Assembly: GCF_039523075.1 (NCBI RefSeq)
Contig: NZ_BAAAEP010000021.1
Location: 1-64,000, forward strand
DNA: 64,000 bases
Source: Caenispirillum bisanense
GTDB lineage: Bacteria; Pseudomonadota; Alphaproteobacteria; Rhodospirillales; Rhodospirillaceae
Direction of reading: 5' to 3'
Positions 17,222 to 24,880 of this stretch are shown one piece after another; positions within the stretch are counted from its first letter, which is position 1; each line of letters opens with the position of its first letter. The notes beneath the pieces were generated by a model. That model was not told the origin of the DNA and did not search any database. It was given only the letters and a program-made list of their open reading frames with translations. The position numbers were made by a program, and so were the translations under genes.

Positions 17222-18082
17222 TTACTGGGCGGTACCGCCGGTGGTGCCGCCGGTCGCGCCCCCGGTGGTGCCGGTGGTGCCGGTGTTGCCGGTGTTACCA
17301 GTGGTGCCGGTGTTGCCGGTGGTGCCGGTCGTGCCAGTGTTCGTGCCGCCGGTGGTGCCGGTGCCGGTGCCGGTGGTGGCGCCGGGCTGGGTGTCGTCGG
17401 TATCGCCGGCGGTGCCGGTCTGCGGCAGGGTGCCGGTCTGCTCACCCGGATCGGCGGGGTCGGTGGTGGTGGTGCCCTGGCCGGTCTGCGGCTGCGTCTC
17501 CGGGGTCGGCGCCGGGTCGGCCGGCTGGGTGGCGGTCTGGCCGTCATCCTGCGGCTGCTGGCCGGTGCCGCTGGCGGCGGTCTGGGTCAGGCGGTTCAGC
17601 GTCTCGTCGGTCAGTTCGCCGGTGGCGGCCATGTCGTTGTGGCGCTGGAACTCGGCCACCGCGCGGATGGTGCGCGGGCCGTAGAGACCGTCCACCTGAC
17701 CGTCATAGAGGCCCATGTCGCGCAGGGCCGTCTGGGCCTGCCGCACGTCGTCGTTGTCGAGGTCGTTGACCATCGGCCGGCTGGCCTGGCGCGAGGATTG
17801 CGCCTGGGCCGGCTGCATGGTGCGGGTGCCGGCGGCGGTCTGCTGCTGCTGCTGCTGGGCATCCTGCCCCTGCAGGGCCTGCTCGGCATCGTCACGCATG
17901 AAGCCGCCGGCCGCGCCGACGCCGGCGCCGACGGCGGCACCCACCGGGCCGCCGACCACCGCCCCGGCGGCGGCGCCGCCAAGGCCGCCGCTGGCGGCGC
18001 GCTGTTCATCGGTGCTGCCGCAGGCGGCGGTCAGAAGGGCTATGCCAAGGGGAGCGATCATCCACGGGCGCATGGCGTTCAT
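17222..18082 (-). CDS. Peptidoglycan-binding lipoprotein with glycine zipper and Thr-Gly repeat tail
   Basis: A 286-residue predicted lipoprotein. The signal peptide ends in the lipobox LLTAAC (Cys 21). A glycine-zipper segment (GGLGGAAAGAVVGGPVG..., about 32-60) follows, then a Gln-rich stretch with six consecutive Gln. Residues 105-165 form a PG_binding_1 domain (VRQAQTALRDMGLYDGQVDGLYG...AVAEFQRHN). The last 120 residues are low-complexity Pro/Thr/Gln, passing into TGTTGN/TGG repeats to the end. The protein is probably anchored in the outer membrane and tethers to peptidoglycan, with a flexible tail. The tail is coded by near-identical short DNA repeats and so could vary in length between strains. 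Function beyond wall attachment is unknown. Confidence 0.85.
   Translation of the reverse strand: MNAMRPWMIAPLGIALLTAACGSTDEQRAASGGLGGAAAGAVVGGPVGAAVGAGVGAAGGFMRDDAEQALQGQDAQQQQQQTAAGTRTMQPAQAQSSRQASRPMVNDLDNDDVRQAQTALRDMGLYDGQVDGLYGPRTIRAVAEFQRHNDMAATGELTDETLNRLTQTAASGTGQQPQDDGQTATQPADPAPTPETQPQTGQGTTTTDPADPGEQTGTLPQTGTAGDTDDTQPGATTGTGTGTTGGTNTGTTGTTGNTGTTGNTGNTGTTGTTGGATGGTTGGTAQ
17228..17375 (-). repeat. Short tandem DNA repeats coding the Thr-Gly tail
   Basis: Imperfect 9-bp units (on the plus strand variants of GGTGCCGGT and GTTGCCGGT) run in phase with the reading frame and encode TGT, TGN and TGG triplets. In-frame gain or loss of units would only change tail length. The sequence is coding low-complexity DNA, not a CRISPR or mobile repeat. 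Confidence 0.75.
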
Positions 18083-18230
18083 CCTTTCGGCTGCTCAGGG
18101 AGATTGACTCATGAACAGCCGCCGTCCGCCGCCGGTTCGGACGTCTACGCCTCTTGCGCGCATTTTTCCCGTCACGCGATTGCGGCCGGCGCTGGTGGGG
18201 CCGGCCGCGGGGTCGTCGGTGACGTGTGGA

Positions 18231-19001
18231 TCAGCCGCCGGCCTGACGGGCCTTGGCGACTTCCTGCTTCAGGCGCTCCAGCGGCACGGCGCCGGGCAGC
18301 AGCGTCTCGCCCACCACGAAGGCGGGGGTGCCGCGGATGCCGAGCACGCGGGCCAGCGCCATGGTGGTGCCGATCTGGTCCTCCACCGCCGCGCCGGCCA
18401 TGTCGGCCTTCAGCTTGTCGAGGTCGAGGCCGGTCTTGCGGGCGAGGTCGTCCACCGCGGCTTCCGTCAGCTTGCCCTTGTGGCCCATCAGGGCGCCGTG
18501 GAACTCGGCATACTTGCCCTGCTCGCGGCTGGCGAGGGCGGCCCGCGAGGCGTAGAGGCTTTCCGGGCCGAGGATCGGGTATTCCTTCATCACCACCCGC
18601 AGGCCCTTGTCCTCGGCGGCGGCCTTCATCACCGCCGGGTAGACGGCCTTGCAGTAGCCGCACTGGTAGTCGAAGAACTCCACCAGCGTCACGTCGCCGT
18701 CAGGGTTGCCGAGCACCGGGCTGCCGGGGTCGTTGAAGATCTGCTCGGCGTGGGTCTTCAGGGCTTCCTTCTGGGCCTGCTCCGCCGCCGCCTGCTGGCG
18801 GGCGTCGAGCACCTGCATGGCCTCCACCAGCACTTCCGGGTTCTCGATCAGGTATTCGCGCACGATCTCCCGCACCTGGTCGGCCTGCGCCTTGCTCAGG
18901 GCATCGGCGGCCAGGGCGGCGGGCGCGGCGGCGGCACCAAGGCCAAGGGCGACGGCAGCCACGGCGGCGAGGCGGGTCGGCAGAACGGACAGGCGGGCCA
19001 T
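18231..19001 (-). CDS. Periplasmic DsbA-family thiol:disulfide oxidoreductase
   Basis: 256 residues starting at ATG 19001, which follows GGAAAGATCGC. A cleavable signal peptide (...ALGLGAAAAPAALAADA) leads to a helical N-terminal segment (about 30-75) and a thioredoxin-fold domain with the active site CGYC (in FFDYQCGYCKAVYP) and the cis-Pro loop GIRGTPAFVV. The layout matches Com1/DsbA-like isomerases. It lies 93 bp behind an M48 protease gene on the same strand. The two may cooperate in envelope protein quality control, as both families act on disulfide-containing outer-membrane proteins. Confidence 0.92.
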   Translation of the reverse strand: MARLSVLPTRLAAVAAVALGLGAAAAPAALAADALSKAQADQVREIVREYLIENPEVLVEAMQVLDARQQAAAEQAQKEALKTHAEQIFNDPGSPVLGNPDGDVTLVEFFDYQCGYCKAVYPAVMKAAAEDKGLRVVMKEYPILGPESLYASRAALASREQGKYAEFHGALMGHKGKLTEAAVDDLARKTGLDLDKLKADMAGAAVEDQIGTTMALARVLGIRGTPAFVVGETLLPGAVPLERLKQEVAKARQAGG

Positions 19002-19094
19002 GCGATCTTTCCAGTGCTGAGGGTCTGCGGTGGCGGCGATGATGGCGGCAGGGGCGGGCGCTGGCAAGGGGCTACGGGCTACGGGCAGGGGGCC

Positions 19095-20510
19095 TCAGCC
19101 GCCGCGGCGCTTCTTCTCGTCCATCAGGTTCTGCGCCCGCTGCTTGACGTCCTGGACCCGGAGCCAGGTGGGCTCGCCGGTCTTCAGCCCCTGTTCGGCG
19201 CGGCTGGCGTGGAACAGGGCCTGCGACGGATCGCCCTGCAGCAGCGCGCTTTCCGCCATGGCGTAGGAGGCCATGGTCAGGTTGTCCTGGCGGCCGTAGG
19301 AGATGCCCAGCAGCCGCCACGCCATGCCGTCGGCGCGCTCGGTCTTCAGGGCTTCGTTCAGGTGCTCCTGGGCGGCGGCCAGCAGGCTGTCGTCCTGGGT
19401 CTCGATCATGGCGTGGGCAAGGGCGATGCGGATGAGCGGCGCGTCGGGGCGCAGTTCCACCGCGCGGCGGTAGGAGTCCAGGCTGTCGGCGACGCGGCCG
19501 TTTTCCAGCAGCATCTGGCCGCGCAGTTCGTGGAAGTAGGGGTCGTGGGGGTATTCCGCCACCAGCCCGTCGATGATCGGCAGCGCCTGCGCCAGCTTGC
19601 CCTGGCGGTAGTAGGCGACGGCATGGGCGTAGCGGGCGGGGATTTCCGTGCTGCTCTGCGGATACCGCTGGAAGGTGCGGCCCGGCGTTTCCAGGAAGGC
19701 GAACAGCTTCGCCACCATGCGGGCGTGGGCGATCTGGTCGGCGGCGGTTTCCGTGCGCTGCGGATAGGCCGAGTTCTCCACCGCATTGCGGATGGTGGCG
19801 ATGCGCTCGCGCGTCAGCGGGTGGGTGCGGACGTAGGGGTCCTGCTGGCTGGTCAGCAGCAGTTCCTGGTCGCCCAGGATCTCGAAGAACTCCAGCAGCC
19901 CCTGCGCCGACTGGCCGGTGGCGTTGAGGTACTTGAGCGCGGCCTGGTCGGCGGCGCTTTCCTGGGTGCGGGAGAAGCTGAACAGGTTCTTCAGGGCCGC
20001 CTGGCTGCCGCCCATCATCACCGCCGTGCCGACATCGCCGCGGCCGCTGCCGACGGCGGCCGCCATGCCCAGGGCGGCGGCGATCATGGACAGCATCTGG
20101 GCGGTTTCCACCTCGTCCTTCAGGCGCACCGCGTGGCCGCCGGCGATGTGGCCGATTTCGTGCGCCATGACGCCGATGACCTGCGAGGCGTTGTCGCTGC
20201 GCTTCAGCAGGCCGGTGTGGATGTACATCTTGTTGCCGAGGGTGACGAAGGCGTTGAGCGAGTCGTCGCGCACCATGCGGATGGTCACCGAATCCGGCGA
20301 CACGCCCGCCGCCCGCAGCAGTGGCGCGGCCCAACCGCGGATGGTAGTTTCGATTTCCGCGTCGCGGATCAGGGACATGCCCTGGGCCAGCGCCGGGGCG
20401 GCCGGACCTGCAACAGCCAGGGCCGCCGCCGTGACCGCGACCACGGCCAGGGAGGCGAGGCGTCTTCCGGCTTCCCGCCAGCGGGCCTTGGCCCGAGAGA
20501 ACACGTGCAT
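19095..20510 (-). CDS. Periplasmic M48 metalloprotease with TPR repeats (BepA-like)
   Basis: 471 residues from ATG 20510; a TTG two codons upstream is also possible. A signal peptide ends near AAPALAQG. The zinc protease domain has HEIGH (in VMAHEIGHIAGGH, H near 118) and the third ligand region ESAADQAALKYL. The C-terminal half (about 270-470) consists of TPR-like helices. This is the layout of BepA/YfgC, which degrades or assists assembly of outer-membrane proteins such as LptD. The downstream DsbA-like gene supports an envelope role. Its start codon lies only about 20 bp from the divergent GGT-like lipoprotein start, so promoters must overlap coding sequence. Confidence 0.9.
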   Translation of the reverse strand: MHVFSRAKARWREAGRRLASLAVVAVTAAALAVAGPAAPALAQGMSLIRDAEIETTIRGWAAPLLRAAGVSPDSVTIRMVRDDSLNAFVTLGNKMYIHTGLLKRSDNASQVIGVMAHEIGHIAGGHAVRLKDEVETAQMLSMIAAALGMAAAVGSGRGDVGTAVMMGGSQAALKNLFSFSRTQESAADQAALKYLNATGQSAQGLLEFFEILGDQELLLTSQQDPYVRTHPLTRERIATIRNAVENSAYPQRTETAADQIAHARMVAKLFAFLETPGRTFQRYPQSSTEIPARYAHAVAYYRQGKLAQALPIIDGLVAEYPHDPYFHELRGQMLLENGRVADSLDSYRRAVELRPDAPLIRIALAHAMIETQDDSLLAAAQEHLNEALKTERADGMAWRLLGISYGRQDNLTMASYAMAESALLQGDPSQALFHASRAEQGLKTGEPTWLRVQDVKQRAQNLMDEKKRRGG

Positions 20511-20529
20511 GATCAAGGACCGACCCTCG

Positions 20530-21903
20530 ATGTTGTCTCCTGAAGCTAGTGACACCCCGCAGCGCCGTCAACGCGGCCGCGCCGGCCGCCTTGCCTGTCT
20601 GTTCGCCGCCGCCGCCACCGCCGGCCTTGCCGCCTGCGGGGGCGGGGACCGCATCGAGCGCGGCCAGATCGGCGCCGTCACCGGCTTCGCCGGGCTGGTG
20701 GCGGCCGACGAGCCGCATGCCGCCCTGGCCGCCCGTGACATCCTGTCGGCCGGCGGCACCGCTGCCGATGCCGCCGTCGCCGCCGCCTTCACCATGTCGG
20801 TGACGCTGCCGTCCTCGGCCGGCATCCTGGGCGGCGGCGTCTGCCTGGTGCACGGCGCCAAGCAGGGCAAGGTGGAAGTGCTGGAGTTCCTGCCCGGCTT
20901 CGCCCCCAACGACGGCGCTTCGCGCTTCCCCGCCGCCGTGCCCGGCCTGCCGCGCGGCATGTATGCCCTGCACGCCAAGTACGGCGCCCTGCGCTGGGAA
21001 AGCCTGCTCGGCCCGGCGGAACAGATGGCGCGCCTCGGCTACCCCGCCTCGCGGGCGCTGGCCAAGGAATTCGTCGCCGGCGGCGCCGTGCTGCGCAACG
21101 ACATCGAGGCCGTGCGCACCTTCGCCGACCGCGAAGGCATGTCGCCCGGCGAGGGCTCGACCCTGGTGCAGCCCAACCTGGGCGCCTCCATCGCCCGCAT
21201 CCGCATGCGCGGGGTGGGTGACGTCTATCAGGGGCTGATGGCCCGCGATCTGGTGGCGGCCTACCGCCGCGCCGGCTTCGCCCTGTCCATGGAGGCCCTG
21301 CGCGACTACCGCCCGCGCTGGCTGGAGCCGATGACCGCCATGCGCGGCAACGAGGTGGTGGCGGTGCCGCCGGCCGGCCTGCCGGGGGCGGAGACGCTGG
21401 AGGTCTATACCGCCGCCAGCGGCGGTGGCGCCGGGCCCGATCAGGGTGGCCAGCCGGCGCCCGGCTCGTCCGGCCTGGTGGTGGTGGACAACGAGGGCTC
21501 GGCCGTCGCCTGCGTGCTGATCATGAACGGTCCCTTCGGCACCGGCCGCATGGCGCCCGGCACCGGCATGATGATCGCCGCCCCGCCGCCGCAGCCGGGC
21601 ATGGTGCGGCAGCCGGTCGGCCTGCTGATGTCCATCAACCCGAACGTCAAGGAATTCCACTTCGCCGGCGCCGCCGGCGGCACCGCCGCCGCCTCGTCGG
21701 TGGGCCGCATCGCCGCCCGCGCCCTGACCCAGGGCGGCGACATCGGCACCGCCCTGGGCGAGGTGATCAGCGGCCGCGACGAGATTTCCGGCCTCGTCAG
21801 CGTCGCCCATTGCGCCCAGGGCATCCCGCCCAACCCCGGCAGTTGCCGCGTCGTGACCGACAGCCGCTCCGGCGGTCTCGGCATGGTCGTCGGCCGCAAG
21901 TGA
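20530..21903 (+). CDS. Gamma-glutamyltransferase-like lipoprotein lacking the canonical catalytic Thr
   Basis: 457 residues from ATG 20530 (AAGGA 10 nt upstream). A signal peptide ends in lipobox AGLAAC, so the product should be lipid-anchored. The N-terminal part has the GGT-family ILSAGGTAADAAVAAAFTMSVTLPSSAGILGGG and YGALRWESLLGPAEQMA segments. Where E. coli GGT has its autoprocessing nucleophile motif TTHYSVVD, this protein reads SSGLVVVD (S313, S314, G315). It is also more than 100 residues shorter than typical GGTs. Self-cleavage and classical glutathione hydrolysis are therefore doubtful, although a Ser nucleophile is conceivable. It precedes an aminotransferase gene by 19 bp. Confidence 0.82.
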   Translation: MLSPEASDTPQRRQRGRAGRLACLFAAAATAGLAACGGGDRIERGQIGAVTGFAGLVAADEPHAALAARDILSAGGTAADAAVAAAFTMSVTLPSSAGILGGGVCLVHGAKQGKVEVLEFLPGFAPNDGASRFPAAVPGLPRGMYALHAKYGALRWESLLGPAEQMARLGYPASRALAKEFVAGGAVLRNDIEAVRTFADREGMSPGEGSTLVQPNLGASIARIRMRGVGDVYQGLMARDLVAAYRRAGFALSMEALRDYRPRWLEPMTAMRGNEVVAVPPAGLPGAETLEVYTAASGGGAGPDQGGQPAPGSSGLVVVDNEGSAVACVLIMNGPFGTGRMAPGTGMMIAAPPPQPGMVRQPVGLLMSINPNVKEFHFAGAAGGTAAASSVGRIAARALTQGGDIGTALGEVISGRDEISGLVSVAHCAQGIPPNPGSCRVVTDSRSGGLGMVVGRK

Positions 21904-21918
21904 GAGTGAGAGTGAGAG
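21901..21918 (+). repeat. TGAGAG x3 tandem repeat at a ribosome binding site
   Basis: Three perfect TGAGAG units start at the TGA stop of the GGT-like gene and fill the Shine-Dalgarno region of the aminotransferase gene that begins at 21923. The sequence supplies weak GAG-type SD copies at several spacings. Confidence 0.6.
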
Positions 21919-21922
21919 CGTC

Positions 21923-23077
21923 ATGACCCTGAAGATCGCCCGCCGCGGCACCGTTCCGCCCTTCATCGTCATGGACGTGATGCGCGCCGCCGCCGAACGC
22001 GAGGCGGCCGGCGGCGCCACCCTGCACCTGGAGGTCGGCCAGCCTTCCACCGGCCTGCCGCGGCGGGCGGCGGAGGCGGTGCAGGCGCTGCTCGCCTCCG
22101 GCCAGCCGCTGGGCTACACGGTGGCGCTCGGCCTGCCCGAGCTGCGGGCCGGCATCGCCGGCCATTACAGCCGCGTCCACGGCGTCGAGGTGCCGGCGGA
22201 GCGGGTGGTGGTGACCATGGGTTCGTCGGCGGCCTTCGTGCTCGCCTTCCTGTCAGCCTTCGAGGTCGGCGATCGGGTGGGGGTGACGCGGCCCGGCTAT
22301 CCCGCCTACCGCCACATCCTGAAGGCGCTGGGGATCGAGCCGGTGGCCATCCCGGTCGGCCCGGACACCCGCTTCCAGCCGACGGTCGAGGTGCTGGAGC
22401 AGGCCGGGGCGCAGGATCTGGACGGTATCATCGTCACCAGCCCGTCCAACCCCACCGGCACCGTCATGCCGGCCGGCGAGCTGCGGCGGGTGGCGGCGTG
22501 GTGCGATACGCACAAGGTGCGGCTGGTGTCGGACGAGATCTACCACGGCATCACCTTCGGCATGGAAGCGGAGACGGTGGCCGGCTTCGCCCCCGATGCC
22601 ATCATCATCAACAGCTTCTCCAAGTACTTCTGCATGACCGGCTGGCGCCTCGGCTGGCTGGTGCTGCCGCAGGACATGGTGCGGCCGGTGGAATGCCTGA
22701 CGCAGAACATGTTCATCAGCCCGCCCACCCTGTCGCAGCACGCCGGCATCGCCGTGTTCGACTGCGAAGACGAGCTGCAGGCCAACGTCGCCCGCTATGC
22801 CCGCAACCGCGAGGTGCTGCTGGACGGCCTGCCGTCGGCCGGGTTCGACCGGCTGGCCCCCGCCGACGGGGCCTTCTACCTCTATGCCGATGTCGCCCAC
22901 ATGACCAACGACAGCCTCGCCTTCTGCCGCCGCATGCTGGCCGAGACGGGGGTGGCGGCGACGCCGGGGGTGGATTTCGACGATGCCGAGGGCGACCGCT
23001 TCGTGCGCTTCTCCTTCGCCGGCGGCACCGAGGACATGGAGAAGGCGGTCGCCGCCCTGAAGGCCTGGAGGCGCTGA
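21923..23077 (+). CDS. PLP-dependent aminotransferase, class I/II (AspC-like)
   Basis: 384 residues, fold type I aminotransferase. Visible are the N-terminal LHLEVGQPSTGLP, MGSSAAFVLAFL, the Asn of SPSNPTGTVMP, the Asp/Tyr of LVSDEIYHGITF, the PLP lysine in NSFSKYFCMTGWRLGW and the C-terminal substrate arginine in DRFVRFSFA. The family includes aspartate, aromatic and alanine aminotransferases; substrate is not assignable. It is followed after 1 bp by a hydroxyacyl-CoA dehydrogenase-like gene and preceded by the GGT-like lipoprotein gene, so the three probably form an operon. Confidence 0.9.
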   Translation: MTLKIARRGTVPPFIVMDVMRAAAEREAAGGATLHLEVGQPSTGLPRRAAEAVQALLASGQPLGYTVALGLPELRAGIAGHYSRVHGVEVPAERVVVTMGSSAAFVLAFLSAFEVGDRVGVTRPGYPAYRHILKALGIEPVAIPVGPDTRFQPTVEVLEQAGAQDLDGIIVTSPSNPTGTVMPAGELRRVAAWCDTHKVRLVSDEIYHGITFGMEAETVAGFAPDAIIINSFSKYFCMTGWRLGWLVLPQDMVRPVECLTQNMFISPPTLSQHAGIAVFDCEDELQANVARYARNREVLLDGLPSAGFDRLAPADGAFYLYADVAHMTNDSLAFCRRMLAETGVAATPGVDFDDAEGDRFVRFSFAGGTEDMEKAVAALKAWRR

Positions 23078-23078
23078 C

Positions 23079-24020
23079 ATGGCGGTGGTGGCGGTGGTCG
23101 GCGCCGGCCTCATCGGTGCCAGCTGGTGCGCCCTGCTGACCTGGAAGGGCCACGCCGTGCGCATCGTCGATCCGTCGCCCGACGTGACGGCGCGCGTGAC
23201 GGCCATGCAGGACCGCGCCTGGGCGGCGCTCGCCGGGCTGGAGCCGCCGCCGGCCGCACCGGGGGCGTGGCAGGTGATGCCGCTGGCCGAAGCGGTGGCC
23301 GGGGCGGACCTGATCATCGAGGCCGGGCCGGAGGCGCTGGAGGCCAAGCAGGCGCTGCTGGCGGACATCGACGCCGCCGCCGCGCCGGCGGTGCCCATCG
23401 CCTCCAGCACCACCGCCCATCCCCCATCGGCCCTTCAGGCGCCGTGCCGCCACCCGGAGCGGGTGCTGGTCGCCCACCCCTTCAACCCGCCGCACCTGGT
23501 GCCGCTGGTGGAAATCGTGCCGTCGCCGCGCACCGACCCGGCGGTGACCGCGGCCGTGCGGGCATTTTTCGAGGGCCTCGGCAAGCGCTGCATCCTGGTG
23601 AAGAAGGAAGCCACCGGCCACGTCGCCAACCGGCTGGCGGCGGCGCTTTACCGCGAGGCGGTGCATCTGGTGGCGGAGGGCATCGCCGATGTGGAGGATG
23701 TGGATGCCGCCATTGCTTATGGCCCCGGCCTGCGCTGGGCGGTGATGGGGCCGCACATGCTCTATCACCTGGGCGGCGGGGCAGGGGGCCTGCGCGCCTA
23801 CCTCGATCACCTGGGGCCGGCGCAGGAACGCCGCTGGGCCGACCTCGGCACCCCCGCCCTGAGCGAGCCGGTGAAGCAGGCGCTGGTGGCGGGGGTGGAG
23901 GCGGAAGCCGCCGGCCGCGCGCTGCCCGCCCTGGAAGCCGAACGCGATGCCGCCCTGGTGGCGGTGCTGAAGGCGCTGGCGGCCGTGCGGGGGACTGGCG
24001 GGGGCGGGGGCGGGGGTTGA
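23079..24020 (+). CDS. 3-hydroxyacyl-CoA dehydrogenase-like NAD-dependent oxidoreductase
   Basis: A 313-residue protein with an N-terminal Rossmann domain (AVVGAGLIGASWC, GxGxxG) and a C-terminal helical domain. Catalytic elements of the 3-hydroxyacyl-CoA dehydrogenase superfamily are present: SSTTAH, VAHPFNPPH (His) and ATGHVANRL (Asn). The short single-dehydrogenase layout with VHLVAEGIADVEDVDAAI resembles carnitine and L-gulonate 3-dehydrogenases as much as fatty-acid enzymes. The stop codon is preceded by a run of glycine codons (GGC/GGG), giving a poly-Gly tail from a slippage-prone G tract. The promoter of the next module overlaps its TGA. Confidence 0.85.
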   Translation: MAVVAVVGAGLIGASWCALLTWKGHAVRIVDPSPDVTARVTAMQDRAWAALAGLEPPPAAPGAWQVMPLAEAVAGADLIIEAGPEALEAKQALLADIDAAAAPAVPIASSTTAHPPSALQAPCRHPERVLVAHPFNPPHLVPLVEIVPSPRTDPAVTAAVRAFFEGLGKRCILVKKEATGHVANRLAAALYREAVHLVAEGIADVEDVDAAIAYGPGLRWAVMGPHMLYHLGGGAGGLRAYLDHLGPAQERRWADLGTPALSEPVKQALVAGVEAEAAGRALPALEAERDAALVAVLKALAAVRGTGGGGGGG

Positions 24021-24046
24021 AATGCTGCGCAAGTTGCGTAGATAAT
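24017..24046 (+). promoter_or_regulatory. Promoter with operator in the spacer
   Basis: TTGAAA (24017-24022), 18-nt spacer and GATAAT (24041-24046) closely match sigma-70. Alternatively TAGATA (24039-24044) gives a 16-nt spacer. A near-perfect inverted repeat, TGCGCAA-G-TTGCGTA (24026-24040), fills the spacer and is a probable repressor site, plausibly for the HTH protein of the same module. The predicted start point is at or next to ATG 24050, implying a leaderless mRNA. Confidence 0.55.
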
Positions 24047-24049
24047 ATC

Positions 24050-24397
24050 ATGTGGACGGGCGCCGACATTCGCGTCGAGGTCTTCGACGATCTGTCCGAG
24101 GCAGATGCCGTGACCGTGCGCCTGCAGACGCCAGCGGGATTGCTGGCGATGATGGCCGACGTGCGCTTCGAGGGCCGCGTTCTCATCCTGACCGGGGTGC
24201 ACACCCACGGCGAGGACATCGGGCCCGGCAGCCTGGGGCCGGTGCGCCTGCGCTGGCTGGCTCAGGCGGTGATGGAGGTGGTGGACTGCGATGAGATCAT
24301 CCTTGAAGGAGCGATTCGGACCACGGGTGCAGGTCCGGGCCGTCGACCGGGTCGCCTCCGGTTCCGCCGCCCGCCTGCTGCTGGTCCGCGAGACTGA
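24050..24397 (+). CDS. Uncharacterised 115-residue protein, first gene of an HTH-linked module
   Basis: Starts MWTGADIRVEVFDDL at the ATG 3 bp after the -10 box. The first 90 residues look like a compact alternating strand/helix domain rich in Val/Leu/Asp (RVLILTGVHTHGED, VVDCDEIILEGAIRTTGA). The C-terminal 20 residues are Arg/Pro-rich. I recognise no enzyme motif or toxin fold. Its last 107 bp overlap the start of the downstream HTH gene in another frame, so translation is coupled. The size, overlap and repressor-like partner recall toxin-antitoxin organisation, but this is by analogy only. Confidence 0.7.
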   Translation: MWTGADIRVEVFDDLSEADAVTVRLQTPAGLLAMMADVRFEGRVLILTGVHTHGEDIGPGSLGPVRLRWLAQAVMEVVDCDEIILEGAIRTTGAGPGRRPGRLRFRRPPAAGPRD

Positions 24398-24785
24398 GGC
24401 GCCGCGCACGGTGGTAGCGGCGGAAGCGCTGGTGGCTCGGCACCTGCCGCTGCGGCAGGCCCATCGCGCCATGACGCTGCTGCTGGAGCGGGGTCGCGCG
24501 GTGGTCGAACTCCCCATGGTCGAGGACCGGGCCGCCCTGGCTGCCGATCTGGCCGCCTGCGGCATCCGGGCGGTGCCCTATCAGGCGCCGGCGCAGGTGG
24601 ACGTGAAGGCCATCCGCGAGCGTAGCGGCCTCAGCCAGGAGGACTTCGCCCTGCGCTTCGGCCTTGATGTGGCGACCGTGCGCAACTGGGAGCAGGGGCG
24701 GTCGCAGCCCGATACCGCCAGCCGCATCCTGCTGGCGGTGATCGACCATGATCCGGCGGCGGTGCAGGCGGTACTCGCCGCCTGA
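24291..24785 (+). CDS. XRE-type helix-turn-helix regulator with a novel N-terminal domain
   Basis: A 164-residue protein from ATG 24291, preceded by GGAGGTGG at 9 nt. The C-terminal third is an XRE/Cro-like HTH (IRERSGLSQEDFALRFGLD, then TVRNWEQGRSQPD) of the type found in HigA-like antitoxins. The N-terminal 95 residues (LPLRQAHRAMTLLLERG, ACGIRAVPY) resemble the pattern of the ribosomal L7/L12 C-terminal domain, a helix-turn-helix-strand unit; this is my reading and not verified. It probably binds the inverted repeat within the module promoter. It is followed by a strong terminator for the opposite strand. Confidence 0.82.
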   Translation: MRSSLKERFGPRVQVRAVDRVASGSAARLLLVRETEAPRTVVAAEALVARHLPLRQAHRAMTLLLERGRAVVELPMVEDRAALAADLAACGIRAVPYQAPAQVDVKAIRERSGLSQEDFALRFGLDVATVRNWEQGRSQPDTASRILLAVIDHDPAAVQAVLAA

Positions 24786-24803
24786 CCGGCTGCGGCGGCA
24801 GAA

Positions 24804-24847
24804 GGTGGAAAACAGATCGGGCGCCGGAGGGGACTCCGGCGCCCGAT
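24804..24847 (-). terminator. Intrinsic terminator of rne
   Basis: A perfect 14-bp stem ATCGGGCGCCGGAG/CTCCGGCGCCCGAT (24816-24847) with a 4-nt loop. On the minus strand it is followed by CTGTTTTCC. It lies 33 bp after the rne stop. On the plus strand it lacks a T run but may also block readthrough from the HTH module. Confidence 0.82.
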
Positions 24848-24880
24848 TGCATGTCCGGTCGGTGTGATCCGGCCGCAGCC

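Noticed and set aside
17228..17375. Short regular repeats as a possible CRISPR array
   Set aside because: Units are 9 bp, contiguous and in frame with a lipoprotein gene; there are no spacers.
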